This document shows positions 1 through 8,778 of a stretch of 64,000 bases of DNA, piece by piece. Source of the stretch: Rhizobiales bacterium 64-17. GTDB taxonomy: Bacteria > Pseudomonadota > Alphaproteobacteria > Rhizobiales > Xanthobacteraceae. Numbering within the stretch: the stretch's first letter is position 1; every line of letters starts with the position of its first letter. The notes beneath the pieces are model-generated. The model worked only from the letters and a program-made list of their open reading frames with translations, was not told the origin of the DNA and did no database searches. The position numbers and the translations under genes were made by a program. Location: positions 55,243 to 119,242 of the forward strand of contig MKWA01000001.1 in assembly GCA_001899285.1 (NCBI GenBank), in the 5' to 3' direction.

Positions 1-156
1 GCGCTGGTCGGCGGCTTGCTGATCGGCGTCTCGGAGGCGCTGGCGGCGGTGATGATCTCGCCATCCGCCAAGAGCTTCGTCAGCTACTGTCTGCTGCTGA
101 TCGTCATCCTAGTCCGACCGCAAGGGCTGTTCTCGGCACGGAGGACCGGCCGATGA
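1..156 (+). CDS. Branched-chain amino acid-type ABC permease (LivH family), C-terminal end only
   Basis: The window opens inside this gene. The 51 visible codons end in the VRPQGLFS signature that closes LivH-type inner-membrane permeases, and they form the last hydrophobic helix. The TGA stop overlaps the ATG of the next permease by four bases (ATGA at 153-156), so the two are translationally coupled. It would pair with the LivM-type permease downstream and with the two ATPases that follow. The N-terminus and the receptor gene lie outside the window. The substrate is unknown; many alphaproteobacterial paralogs carry aromatic acids or amides rather than amino acids. Confidence 0.85.
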   Translation, partial: ALVGGLLIGVSEALAAVMISPSAKSFVSYCLLLIVILVRPQGLFSARRTGR

Positions 157-1151
157 CCGTTCAGACGCGTCAATGGACGGCGGCACTTCTGTTCATCGCC
201 GTGCTGGCGCTGCTGCCGCTCGGCATCGACGAATTTCAGGTCTCGGTGCTCGCCCATGTGTTCCTCGCCGCCGTCGTCGGCATCGCCTGGAACCTGATGA
301 TGGGCTACGCGGGACAACTCTCTCTTGGCCATGCCCTCTATTTCGGCGTCGGCGCTTACGTGGTGGCGATCCTGACCGACCGCTACGGGATATCGACCTG
401 GATCGCGATGGTGCCGGCGGCGCTCATTCCCGCCGCGCTCGGCTTTGCGGTCGGCGCGCTCAGTTTCCGGTTCTCGGTGCGGGGCGTCTATTTCGCGTTG
501 CTGACCATCGCCTTCGCGGAGATGGCGCGAATCCTGTTCGAGCATTGGGAGTTTGTCGGCGACACCAGCGGCATTTTCCTGAAAGCGTTGCGGTCTGACA
601 ACAATCCGCTCGTTACGCTACGCGGCGACGGCCTGTTCTTCTATTATGCCCTGCTGATCCTGATGCTGCTGTCCTGGGCTTTATCTGTGCTGTTGGTGCG
701 CAGCCGCATCGGCTATTTCTGGCGGGCGATCCGTGAGGACGAGGACGCCTCGCGCGCCATGGGCGTCAAGACATTCCGCTACAAGCTGCTTGCGGTCGCA
801 ATCAGCGCAGCCATCACCGGAGTCGCCGGCGGCTGGTTCGCGCTGGTGAACGGCAGCCTGTTTCCGGAATCGGTGCTCGGCATGCGCGTCAGCATCGATC
901 TGATCGTCGCGCCCATCGTTGGTGGCCTCGGCACATTGTTCGGGCCGATCCTCGGCGCGCTGCTGATTATTCCGGTCAATGAGTTCACCCGCGGTCTGGC
1001 GCAGACCTTCAGCATCAACGGCTTGAACCTGCTGTTCTACGGCCTGCTGCTGATGATCGTGATCAAGATCGCGCCGCATGGTTGCTGGCCGATGGTCGCG
1101 CGCTGGCTCGGTCTGTCCGACTCCGCGCGGCGCCGGAAAGACGAGCCATGA
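153..1151 (+). CDS. Branched-chain amino acid-type ABC permease (LivM family)
   Basis: This is a 332-residue polytopic inner-membrane protein of normal LivM length with about eight to ten hydrophobic segments. It carries the family hallmarks YAGQLSLGHALYFGVGAY near residues 51-68 and a conserved GGLGTLFGPILGA loop near residue 256, the EAA-like segment that docks on the ATPases. The start ATG overlaps the stop of the preceding permease, and its own stop overlaps the next ATG. The C-terminus (LARWLGLSD-like tail ending RRRKDEP) is cytoplasmic and basic. It forms the membrane channel with the LivH-type partner. Confidence 0.93.
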   Translation: MTVQTRQWTAALLFIAVLALLPLGIDEFQVSVLAHVFLAAVVGIAWNLMMGYAGQLSLGHALYFGVGAYVVAILTDRYGISTWIAMVPAALIPAALGFAVGALSFRFSVRGVYFALLTIAFAEMARILFEHWEFVGDTSGIFLKALRSDNNPLVTLRGDGLFFYYALLILMLLSWALSVLLVRSRIGYFWRAIREDEDASRAMGVKTFRYKLLAVAISAAITGVAGGWFALVNGSLFPESVLGMRVSIDLIVAPIVGGLGTLFGPILGALLIIPVNEFTRGLAQTFSINGLNLLFYGLLLMIVIKIAPHGCWPMVARWLGLSDSARRRKDEP

Positions 1152-1873
1152 ATATCCTCGAAGTCCGCAATCTCACGCGCCGGTTTGCCGGCCTGGTGGC
1201 TGTCGGCGATGTCAGCTTCGACGTCGCGACCGGCTCGATCACTGCCTTGATCGGCCCGAACGGCGCCGGCAAGACAACCTGTTTCAGCATGATCGCCGGT
1301 TCGCTGGCCCCGAGCACTGGCACCATCCGCTATGACGGACAGGACGTTACCGGCCTCGTCCCGGAAGACCTCTGTGCGCGCGGCATGGCGCGCACCTTCC
1401 AGATCATGCGGCCGCTGTCGGCCATGACCGCGCTTGAAAACGTGATGGTCGGCGCCTTCCTCCACGCGCCGAGCGGCGCGGTGGCGCGCGACGAAGCCAT
1501 GGCCGTGCTGGAGCGCGTCGGGCTCGCCGACAAGGCCGATCTCGCGGCGTCCTCGCTCACCCTGCCCGACCGCAAGATGCTCGAACTCGCGAAAGCATTG
1601 TCGACCAAGCCGAAACTGCTGATGCTCGACGAGGTGATGGCGGCCTTGCGGCCGATCGACGCCGAGCGAATCGTCGATGTGCTGCGGCAGGTCCGGGCCG
1701 ACGGCGTGACGATCCTGTTGATCGAGCACGTCATGCGTGTGGTCATGGCTCTGGCGGAAAAAGTGATCGTGCTGCATCACGGAGAGAAGATCGCCGACGG
1801 CGCTCCGGCCGATGTCGTCGCCGATCCGCGCGTCATCGAAAGCTATCTTGGACGACGGGCAAAAGCGTCATGA
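1148..1873 (+). CDS. ABC transporter ATP-binding protein (LivG type)
   Basis: This is a 241-residue ATPase started at ATG 1148, which overlaps the LivM stop. A longer in-frame opening from 1082 would run inside the permease gene and is rejected. Walker A is GPNGAGKTT near residues 37-45 and Walker B is LLMLDEV near residue 157. The C-loop is unusual: instead of LSYGQQRRLE it reads LTLPDRKMLEL, a variant I know from a subset of LivG proteins in this group. The H-loop segment LLIEHVMRVVM is intact. It works as a dimer with the LivF-type ATPase encoded next. Confidence 0.92.
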   Translation: MNILEVRNLTRRFAGLVAVGDVSFDVATGSITALIGPNGAGKTTCFSMIAGSLAPSTGTIRYDGQDVTGLVPEDLCARGMARTFQIMRPLSAMTALENVMVGAFLHAPSGAVARDEAMAVLERVGLADKADLAASSLTLPDRKMLELAKALSTKPKLLMLDEVMAALRPIDAERIVDVLRQVRADGVTILLIEHVMRVVMALAEKVIVLHHGEKIADGAPADVVADPRVIESYLGRRAKAS

Positions 1874-2583
1874 CACGGCTTCTCGATATTCAGGATCTGA
1901 CCGCCGGCTACAACGGTGTGACTGTCCTCTCCGGTGTCTCCCTACACGTCGATGAAGGCGAAACCGTCGCCGTGGTCGGCGCCAACGGCGCCGGCAAGAC
2001 GACCTTGATCCGCGCCATCGCCGGCATGGTTCATGCCACCTCGGGCATCGTCACTTTTTCCGGCACCAATATCACCAACCAGCCGACCGACCGGATTTGC
2101 GAAGCTGGCATCGCGCAATCGCCAGAGGGCCGGCAACTGTTCGTGTCGTTGAGCATTGAGGACAATCTGCGCCTCGGCGCGATCCTCAAGCGGGCGCGCG
2201 CCCGCACCGACGATAATCTGGCCCGCGTGTTCGATTTGTTTCCCAAGCTCAAGGCGCGGCGTCACCAGCTCGCCGGAACGCTCTCTGGCGGCGAGCAGCA
2301 GATGGTCGCGATCGGCCGCGCGCTGATGGCCGAGCCGAAGGTCGTAATGCTCGACGAGCCGTCGCTCGGTCTGGCGCCGGTGATGGTCGACCTGATGTTC
2401 GACACCATCGCTGACCTGAACAAGCAGGGCATGTCGATCCTGCTGGTCGAGCAGAACACCGGCGAGTCGCTGGCGCTGTCCTCGCGCGGCTACGTGCTGG
2501 AAAACGGCAGTGTCGTTCTCCAAGGCACCGGAGAAGCACTGTTGCAGGACGATCGCGTTCGCAAGGCTTATCTCGGTCTTTAG
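1870..2583 (+). CDS. ABC transporter ATP-binding protein (LivF type)
   Basis: This is a 237-residue ATPase with Walker A GANGAGKTT, canonical C-loop LSGGEQQM and Walker B VVMLDEPSLGLAP, the last being typical of LivF. Its ATG overlaps the stop of the LivG-type gene by four bases. It is the final transporter gene of the operon that enters the window from the left. An IclR-family regulator follows after only 26 bases on the same strand and may be cotranscribed. Confidence 0.93.
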   Translation: MTRLLDIQDLTAGYNGVTVLSGVSLHVDEGETVAVVGANGAGKTTLIRAIAGMVHATSGIVTFSGTNITNQPTDRICEAGIAQSPEGRQLFVSLSIEDNLRLGAILKRARARTDDNLARVFDLFPKLKARRHQLAGTLSGGEQQMVAIGRALMAEPKVVMLDEPSLGLAPVMVDLMFDTIADLNKQGMSILLVEQNTGESLALSSRGYVLENGSVVLQGTGEALLQDDRVRKAYLGL

Positions 2584-2609
2584 ACCGTCGATTTCAGATC
2601 GGGAATGTC

Positions 2610-3470
2610 ATGGCAAACCGGCCCAAATCCAGGAAGAAGAAGGTCGCCGTCCGTTATGTCGTGCCGCCGGTGCAGCGGGCGCTGCGCCTGCTGCGTTACA
2701 TCGCCGACGGTCACACGGTGAAAAGCCCGAGCAAAGCGGCCAAGGAACTGTCGATCAACCGCACGACGCTGACGCGGCTGATCGCGACGCTCGAAGCGGA
2801 GCGGATGATTGAGCGGCGCCACGATGCCGAAGGCTATCGCCTCGGCATCGGCATGGCGACGTTGACCGCACGCGCCCTGTTCTCGGCCGATATCGTCCAG
2901 GTCGCCGATCCGATCCTTGCCCAGTTATCGAACCATCTCGGATTGTCGTCGCATCTCGGCATCCTCGAGGGACGTGACGTCATCTATGTGGTCCGGCGCG
3001 TTCCGAATCTGCATCTGGTCAGCAATGTCCGGATCGGCAGCCGGCTGCCCGCCCATGCGAGCAGCATCGGCCGGGTCATTCTGGCCAATATGCCGCCCGA
3101 ACAGGTATCCGCGCTGTATGCCTCGGTCCGCCTTGAACGGGTGACCGACAAGACGGCGACCACGCTGCCGGCATTGTTGCGGCAGGCGGCGCGCGACCGT
3201 CAGGTCGGCCTCGCCTGGAGCGATTCGAATTTCGAGATCGGCATCTCCTCGGTCGCAGCGCCGGTGTTCGATCACACCGGGGCCGTCACGGGCGGCATCA
3301 ATGTCAGCGGCGCAAGCCGGTCGCTGGAAGGCGCGGCGCGGCGCAAGAAGATCGGCGATGCGCTGCTGGAGGCGGCGCACGAGATTTCCCGCCGGATCGG
3401 CTACATGGCGCTGGACGACGCGCCCGTCTCGGGCGGCGCCAAGACCGGACGCCGGAACGCCCGGCCCTGA
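2610..3470 (+). CDS. IclR family transcriptional regulator
   Basis: This 286-residue protein has a basic N-terminal extension (KSRKKK), a winged helix-turn-helix at about residues 20-75 (VQRALRLLRYIADG, then an ELSINRTTLTRLIATLE recognition segment) and the IclR effector domain at about 95-260. The effector domain includes SSHLGILEGRDVIYVVR and the closing ISSVAAPVFDHTG motif. It lies 26 bases after the Liv operon, so it most likely controls that importer or its catabolic partners. The effector is unknown. Confidence 0.92.
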   Translation: MANRPKSRKKKVAVRYVVPPVQRALRLLRYIADGHTVKSPSKAAKELSINRTTLTRLIATLEAERMIERRHDAEGYRLGIGMATLTARALFSADIVQVADPILAQLSNHLGLSSHLGILEGRDVIYVVRRVPNLHLVSNVRIGSRLPAHASSIGRVILANMPPEQVSALYASVRLERVTDKTATTLPALLRQAARDRQVGLAWSDSNFEIGISSVAAPVFDHTGAVTGGINVSGASRSLEGAARRKKIGDALLEAAHEISRRIGYMALDDAPVSGGAKTGRRNARP

Positions 3471-3592
3471 GTCGCGCGGCCGCAGCCGCGGCCGAGTTTG
3501 CTTACAAAAATTTCCGATCGATCCGACCATTAATATGCGTTGGAACTGATTGGTTCGATCTGCGACCAGCGGGCCAGTTTTCGAGGCTCCGC

Positions 3593-4651
3593 ATGACCCA
3601 CGCCGATACGACAAAATCCTCCGCCCCTTCGTTGTCCGAGGCCATCCGCCGGACCGATGTCCCACGCCTGATCGGCACTCTCACGCCTGGCGTCGCGCTG
3701 GCGACCGCTTTCGCGCTGCTGGCCTACGGTGTGAAGCTGTTACCGGGAACGCTGATCGCCAGCCCGTTCCTGATCGCGATCCTGCTCGGTGTGCTGTTCC
3801 GGGCGATCTTCGGGATGGCCGCGCGGTTCAAGCCCGGCATCAGCTTCTGCCAGCGGCCGCTGCTGCGGTTCGCGCTGGTTCTGATCGGCCTGCAACTGAC
3901 CGTGCAGCAGATCGTGCAGATCGGCACGGTCGGCGTCGTGCTGATCGTCGCCGCCGTGACCGTCACCTTCGCCGCGACCCTCTGGCTCGGCAAGCTCCTG
4001 AATATCCGGCCGGCACTCGCCTGCCTGATCGCCTCCGGCACGTCGATCTGCGGCGCATCGGCGATCATCGCCACCAGCGCGGTGGTCGAGGCGGAAGACG
4101 AGGACATCGCCTATGCGGTCGGCTGCATCACGCTGTTCGGATCGCTCGCCGTGTTCCTCTATCCGTTGCTGCCGGGGCTGCTCGGACTCAGTCCTGTCGA
4201 CTTCGGCCTGTGGACCGGCGCATCGGTTCACGAGGTGGCGCAGGTCGTCGCGACCGCGTTCCAGAACGGCAGCATCGCCGGTGAAACCGCAACCGTCACC
4301 AAGCTCGCGCGCATTCTGATGCTAGCGCCGATGATGCTGGCGGTCGGCCTCATCGCCCGGCGGATCAGCCGCAAGACCGGCGCATCGCAACTGCGCAATC
4401 CGTTCCCGTGGTTCGTGATCGGCTTCATGCTGTGCGTGCTGTTCAACAGCCTGGTGACCATCCCCGAACCGGTCCGCGTGCCCGTGACCGCGACCACCAG
4501 CCTCTTGCTGTGCATCGCGCTCGCCGCTATGGGGGCCGAGCTCGACCTGCGCCGGATCAAGGCCACCGGCGCCAAGCCGCTGTTGCTTGGCGCGCTGTCC
4601 TGGCTGATCATCGCCGGTCTCAGCCTGCTGGTGGTGAAATGGCCCGGATGA
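3593..4651 (+). CDS. YeiH/UPF0324 family putative exporter
   Basis: This 352-residue membrane protein has about ten hydrophobic helices. It shows the UPF0324 signatures LACLIASGTSICGASAIIA near residues 140-160 and WTGASVHEVAQVVATA near 207-222. Members are annotated as putative sulfate exporters and the E. coli homolog is YeiH. A LysR regulator starts seven bases downstream, echoing the E. coli yeiE-yeiH neighbourhood, though here both genes lie on the same strand. The transported anion is inferred from family annotation only. Confidence 0.88.
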   Translation: MTHADTTKSSAPSLSEAIRRTDVPRLIGTLTPGVALATAFALLAYGVKLLPGTLIASPFLIAILLGVLFRAIFGMAARFKPGISFCQRPLLRFALVLIGLQLTVQQIVQIGTVGVVLIVAAVTVTFAATLWLGKLLNIRPALACLIASGTSICGASAIIATSAVVEAEDEDIAYAVGCITLFGSLAVFLYPLLPGLLGLSPVDFGLWTGASVHEVAQVVATAFQNGSIAGETATVTKLARILMLAPMMLAVGLIARRISRKTGASQLRNPFPWFVIGFMLCVLFNSLVTIPEPVRVPVTATTSLLLCIALAAMGAELDLRRIKATGAKPLLLGALSWLIIAGLSLLVVKWPG

Positions 4652-4658
4652 CGGTGAA

Positions 4659-5555
4659 TTGACCCTCGATCAACTCCGCATTTTCGTTGCCGTCGCGGAA
4701 CGCGAGCACGTCACCGACGCCGCCCGCGCTCTGAATCTGACCCAGTCGGCCACCAGCGCCGCCATCGCCGCGCTGGAGGACCGCCACGGCGCGCAACTGT
4801 TCGACCGGATCGGCCGGCGGATCGCGCTGACGCCTGCGGGACGGATGTTCCTCACCGAAGCCAAAACCGTGCTGGCGCGGGCGACCGCGGCCGAACTGAT
4901 GCTGAACGAACTGGCCGGCCTGAAACGCGGCGTCCTCACGGTGCGCGCCAGCCAGACCATTTCCAACTACTGGCTGCCGCGCTACCTCGTCGCGTTCAAA
5001 CAAGCCTATCCGGGCATCGAGGTCGATCTCGGCATCGGCAACACCGCGCAGGTGGCGCAGGCCGTCGGTGAAGGCATTGTCGATCTTGGATTCGTCGAGG
5101 GCGCGGTGTCCGACCCCCTGCTGAAAACCCAGGCGATCGGCGAGGATCGCCTGGCGGTGGTGGTCGCCGCCGATTATCCGGGGCTCGAGCGCGGCCGGAT
5201 CAGCCCCGCGAAACTGAAGGACATCCCGTGGGTGCTGCGCGAACCCGGCTCCGGCACGCGCTCGGAGTTCGAGGCGGCGCTGCGCAAGGCCGGCGTCAAC
5301 CCGTCCCAGTTGAAAACCGTGATCGAACTCCCGTCCAACGAAGCGATCCGCGCCGCCGTCGAATCCGGAGCCGGCGCCACCGCGATCTCCGAACTGGTGG
5401 TCAATTCCGGGCTGCGCGCGCGGACCTTGCGGCGGCTGCGCTTCGATCTGCCAAGCCGTCCGTTCTACGTGGTGCGGCACCGCGACCGCGCCGCCGGCAA
5501 GACGGCGGAAGCCCTCATCACGCTCGTTCAGGGCCTGATACGGAAACCCGGCTAA
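4659..5555 (+). CDS. LysR family transcriptional regulator, neighbour of the YeiH-type exporter
   Basis: This is a 298-residue regulator with a LysR winged HTH at residues 3-62 (LDQLRIFVAVAEREHVTDAA and QSATSAAIAALE) and a periplasmic-binding-protein-like effector domain from about residue 90. The start is TTG at 4659, seven bases after the exporter stop; no ATG fits the conserved N-terminus. Its relation to YeiE/CysB-type regulators that sit beside yeiH is inferred from context. Its stop overlaps the stop of the convergent UbiX gene by three to four bases, leaving no room for a separate terminator. Confidence 0.9.
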   Translation: MTLDQLRIFVAVAEREHVTDAARALNLTQSATSAAIAALEDRHGAQLFDRIGRRIALTPAGRMFLTEAKTVLARATAAELMLNELAGLKRGVLTVRASQTISNYWLPRYLVAFKQAYPGIEVDLGIGNTAQVAQAVGEGIVDLGFVEGAVSDPLLKTQAIGEDRLAVVVAADYPGLERGRISPAKLKDIPWVLREPGSGTRSEFEAALRKAGVNPSQLKTVIELPSNEAIRAAVESGAGATAISELVVNSGLRARTLRRLRFDLPSRPFYVVRHRDRAAGKTAEALITLVQGLIRKPG

Positions 5556-6169
5556 GACCGCGTCCCTTGCGTCGGACCAACGGTCTCGCCCCAGCGGCGG
5601 ACATTGCCGGTGTCGATGCCGAACAGATCGAGCGCGCGTCCGACACTGTGATTGATCATGTCGTCGAGGCTCTCCGGCTTGGCATAGAAGGCCGGGACCG
5701 GCGGCATGACGATCGCCCCCATCTCCGTCACCTGCGCCATGCTGCGCAGATGGCCGAGATGCAATGGCGTCTCGCGCACCATCAGCACGAGTCGCCGCCG
5801 CTCCTTGAGAATGACGTCGGCGGCGCGGCTCAACAGCCCCGCCGTCACGCCTGTGGCGATTTCCGAAAGACTGCGGATCGAGCACGGCGCGACCAGCATC
5901 CCCATGGTGCGGAACGATCCGGAGGAGATCGACGCGCCGATATCCTCCGCCTTGTAGACGACCGTGGCGAGCGCATGGACATCCGCCAGCTTGAGCGGCG
6001 TCTCATAGGCCAGCGTGATCTGCGCCGACCGTGTCATCACCAGATGTGTTTCGATGCCGAGCCGACGCAGGATCTCCAGCGCCCGGATGCCGTAGATGAC
6101 ACCCGAAGCGCCGCTGATCGCCACGATCAAGGGTGGCGATCCATGCTGAGCCTGCGCCGGTGCGCTCAT
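5552..6169 (-). CDS. ubiX: UbiX-type flavin prenyltransferase
   Basis: UbiX enzymes attach dimethylallyl phosphate to FMN to make prenyl-FMN, the cofactor of UbiD decarboxylases. The 205-residue product shows the flavin-binding GASGVIYGIRALEIL near the N-terminus and the diagnostic RETPLHLGHLRSM followed by PPVPAFY near residues 145-175. ATG 6169 is preferred over a TTG two codons upstream. It is the last gene of the minus-strand operon that starts with a UbiD gene at 12971, seven to fourteen bases after the transporter receptor. It could also serve the second UbiD gene at 13932-15401. Confidence 0.93.
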   Translation of the reverse strand: MSAPAQAQHGSPPLIVAISGASGVIYGIRALEILRRLGIETHLVMTRSAQITLAYETPLKLADVHALATVVYKAEDIGASISSGSFRTMGMLVAPCSIRSLSEIATGVTAGLLSRAADVILKERRRLVLMVRETPLHLGHLRSMAQVTEMGAIVMPPVPAFYAKPESLDDMINHSVGRALDLFGIDTGNVRRWGETVGPTQGTRS

Positions 6170-6182
6170 GATCAACGCCCGA

Positions 6183-7187
6183 TCAACGTTTGGGCAGGAA
6201 TTCGTTGGTGTAGAAGACCGACACGTCCGCCTCGGTCTTGGTCAGCCCGCCATAGTCCTTCATCAGCACCTGCGCCTCTTCCCAACGCTGCTTGCTCGAA
6301 TAGCCGACACCATGTTCCTTGGTCTCCGGCGTGTCCAGCAAGCGGGCCGTCGCCTTCAGCTTGGCGACTTCGACCTCGGCTTTCAAGCTCGGCGAACGCT
6401 TGATCAGCGATGCCGCCGCTTCTTCCGGATGCTGCAGCGCGTACTGGTAAGCCTTGATGCTGGCACGGACGAAGCCGCCCACCACCTTCGGCGACGAGGC
6501 GATCGTGTCGCGGTGCGCGGCGATGCCGTCGCCCATCGTGTTGATGCCGAAATCCGAATAGGTGAACGCCGTCACCGCGTCGTTGGTGGTCGCAGCAAGG
6601 CCGATATAGGAATCGTTGGTGAAGCCGGTGATCGCTTCCGCGCGCTTGGACAGGAAGGTCTGGTTGCGGGTGCCGCCATCGGACGCCACGATCCGCACCG
6701 CCGTCCGGTCGATCTTGTTCTTCGCCAGCAGCGCATAGAGCATGGTCGTCGTCGTGTCGCCCTGCAGGGTCGCGACCACCTTGCCGACCAGATCCGCCGG
6801 CTTGGTGATGTTCTGATCCTTCCAGCTAATCAAGGCGTTCGGGCTGATCTGGTAGAGCTGTGCCACCGTGCGCACCGGCATGCCCTGCGCCGCACCAAGC
6901 ATCAGCGACGGCGGATCGACGATGGTGAAAGTGTCCTGCTTGCTGGCGACGAGCTGCATCGAGGACGTGACGCCCTTGCCTTCGAGCACCTCAACGTCGA
7001 GACCCTCGTCGCGGTAGAAGCCCTTGTCGACACCGAGCAGATAAGGCGAGCGGTGGCCGTTGTAGTTGAAAGCGAGGCGCACCGTGGCCTTAGTCAGTCC
7101 CTGGGCAAGGGCCAACGGACCGGAGAAACCGAACGCGCCGGCGGCGACGCCCGTAGCCAGGAAGGAACGACGAGAAAAGCTGTTCAT
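6183..7187 (-). CDS. ABC transporter substrate-binding protein (NMT1/THI5-SsuA type) with a Tat-like signal
   Basis: This 334-residue periplasmic receptor has an N-terminal signal with a twin-arginine stretch (SRRSFLATG) followed by a hydrophobic segment. The mature part has the NMT1/SsuA fold signs: LGVDKGFYRDEGLDVEVLEG near residues 52-72 and QLYQISPNALISW further on. The cognate ATPase begins 13 bases upstream in the operon. A Tat signal suggests export in a folded state. This receptor family binds small sulfonates, nitriles, thiamine precursors or aromatic acids; the ligand here is unknown but should be the substrate of the UbiD operon. Confidence 0.9.
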   Translation of the reverse strand: MNSFSRRSFLATGVAAGAFGFSGPLALAQGLTKATVRLAFNYNGHRSPYLLGVDKGFYRDEGLDVEVLEGKGVTSSMQLVASKQDTFTIVDPPSLMLGAAQGMPVRTVAQLYQISPNALISWKDQNITKPADLVGKVVATLQGDTTTTMLYALLAKNKIDRTAVRIVASDGGTRNQTFLSKRAEAITGFTNDSYIGLAATTNDAVTAFTYSDFGINTMGDGIAAHRDTIASSPKVVGGFVRASIKAYQYALQHPEEAAASLIKRSPSLKAEVEVAKLKATARLLDTPETKEHGVGYSSKQRWEEAQVLMKDYGGLTKTEADVSVFYTNEFLPKR

Positions 7188-7200
7188 CTTGATCCCCTTT

Positions 7201-7977
7201 CTAATATTTCTTCAGCACACCATGACGCTCGAAGAGATGGCGGACATGTGCCACCAGCTCGACAAAGCGTCGCGTCTCCATGGTTTCCGGCTTGCGCGGG
7301 AACGGCAGATCGACCTCGACGATCTCCGCGATCCGGCCCGGCCGCGGCGTCATGACAAGCACGCGCTGCGCCAGAAGGATCGCCTCCTGGATATCGTGGG
7401 TGACAAACATGACACTCTTGCGCGTCCGCAGCCAGAGCAGATGCAATTCCATGACCATCTGCTCGCGCGTCAACGCATCGAGCGCGCCGAATGGCTCATC
7501 CATCAGCAACAGCGGCGGGTCGTGAATAAGCGCACGGCAAATCGACACGCGCTGCCGCATTCCGCCCGACAATTCGTGGGGATATTTGTCTTCAAATCCG
7601 GTGAGCCCGACGAGCGCCAGCAGATCGCGCGCCTTCTGTTCGTAGAGCTTCATGTCCAGGCCACGGATCTGCGGCTGGATCATCACATTGTCGAGGACGC
7701 GGCGCCATTCCAGCAGCACATCGGTCTGGAAGACGATGCCGATATCCGTCACCGCGTGGGTGATCGGTTTGCCGGAGAGCGCCACATTGCCGGATGTCGG
7801 AAACTCCAGCCCCGACGCCAGCGACAACAGCGTGCTCTTGCCGCAACCACTAGGGCCGAGGATCGACAGGAACTCGCCCTCACCGATGCTGAAATCAATC
7901 CCGTCCAGCGCCTGAACCGGTCCGCTCTTGGCTTGATAGATTTTGCCGACGCTGGATAGCGACAGTGCCGCGCTCAT
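7201..7977 (-). CDS. ABC transporter ATP-binding protein (NitT/TauT/SsuB type)
   Basis: This 258-residue ATPase has Walker A GPSGCGKST near residue 42, C-loop LSGGMRQR near 136 and Walker B LLLMDEPFGALDA near 155, all canonical for the nitrate/taurine/sulfonate subfamily. The start ATG at 7977 overlaps the stop of the permease gene (TGA at 7974-7976), which favours it over an in-frame opening farther upstream. It energises the importer encoded with the neighbouring permease and receptor. Confidence 0.94.
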   Translation of the reverse strand: MSAALSLSSVGKIYQAKSGPVQALDGIDFSIGEGEFLSILGPSGCGKSTLLSLASGLEFPTSGNVALSGKPITHAVTDIGIVFQTDVLLEWRRVLDNVMIQPQIRGLDMKLYEQKARDLLALVGLTGFEDKYPHELSGGMRQRVSICRALIHDPPLLLMDEPFGALDALTREQMVMELHLLWLRTRKSVMFVTHDIQEAILLAQRVLVMTPRPGRIAEIVEVDLPFPRKPETMETRRFVELVAHVRHLFERHGVLKKY

Positions 7978-8759
7978 CGCCCATCCCCCTCGATGGCGCG
8001 CTGCGACACATGCCACGGCAGCGCCCAACGCTCGACCATATCAACCAGCGCATAGAGCAAAACGCCGAGCAGACTTAAAACGACCAGAACGGTGAACGAC
8101 AGCGTGACGTCGAGAGCGCCGTTGGCGACGATCAACTGGTAACCAAGCCCGCGATCCGCGGCGACGAATTCGCCGACGATAGCGCCGACAATGGCGAGCG
8201 TGCTCGCGACTTTCACGCCGGCGAAAATGTGCGGCAGCGCCGCCGGAATCTGGAAGTTGATGAAATTCTGCCACCGCGTGGTGCCCATCGACCGCGCGAG
8301 CCAGGAGACCTCCTTCGGCGCGGAGCGGAAGCCGATCAGCGAATCCACAACGATCGGGAAGAAGCAGATCAGGAAGGCGATCAGCACCTTGGGCGCGAGC
8401 CCGAAACCGAACCACACCACCAGCAGCGGGGCGATCGCGACCTTCGGGATCGTCTGCGATGCCACCAGAACCGGATAGAGCATCCGCTCGACCGTCCGCA
8501 TCTGCGCGAGCGCTGCCGCGAGCGGAATGCTGACGATGATCGCCAGAGCGAAGCCGATCATCACCTCCAGCGTCGTCGCGGCGGTGTGGTACAGGATCGA
8601 ACCGATGTCCTGGACCATCCGCTGCGCGATGGCGGATGGCGGCGGCAGCAGGTAGTTCGGGACATTGCCGACCCGCACGCCGACCTCCCACAGCACGACG
8701 ATGATCGCCCCGACCAGGAGGCCATCGAGAGAACCGGGTATTCGCCAGCGTGTTTTCAT
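7974..8759 (-). CDS. ABC transporter permease (SsuC/TauC type)
   Basis: This 261-residue inner-membrane protein has six predicted helices and the binding-protein-dependent transport EAA loop, with a conserved glycine, around FINFQIPAALPHIFAGVKVA near residue 180. The start ATG at 8759 begins MKTRWRIPG; longer upstream readings would run into the aminotransferase gene. It lies 19 bases downstream of the aminotransferase stop within the UbiD-UbiX operon and overlaps the ATPase gene by four bases. Confidence 0.93.
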   Translation of the reverse strand: MKTRWRIPGSLDGLLVGAIIVVLWEVGVRVGNVPNYLLPPPSAIAQRMVQDIGSILYHTAATTLEVMIGFALAIIVSIPLAAALAQMRTVERMLYPVLVASQTIPKVAIAPLLVVWFGFGLAPKVLIAFLICFFPIVVDSLIGFRSAPKEVSWLARSMGTTRWQNFINFQIPAALPHIFAGVKVASTLAIVGAIVGEFVAADRGLGYQLIVANGALDVTLSFTVLVVLSLLGVLLYALVDMVERWALPWHVSQRAIEGDGR

Positions 8760-8778
8760 GGTTCTCCCACCCCTCTTC

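Noticed and set aside
1547..1600. Degenerate C-loop (LTLPDRK instead of LSYGQQ) in the first LivG-type ATPase as a possible dead ATPase
   Set aside because: I know this variant from a subset of LivG proteins in the same lineage. Walker A, Walker B and the H-loop are intact, so it is a subfamily feature, not decay.
4620..5885. A 421-codon minus-strand open frame across the LysR gene and the UbiX end
   Set aside because: It is arginine- and glycine-rich with no domain, lies opposite a clear LysR gene and has no upstream signals. It is a GC-bias shadow.
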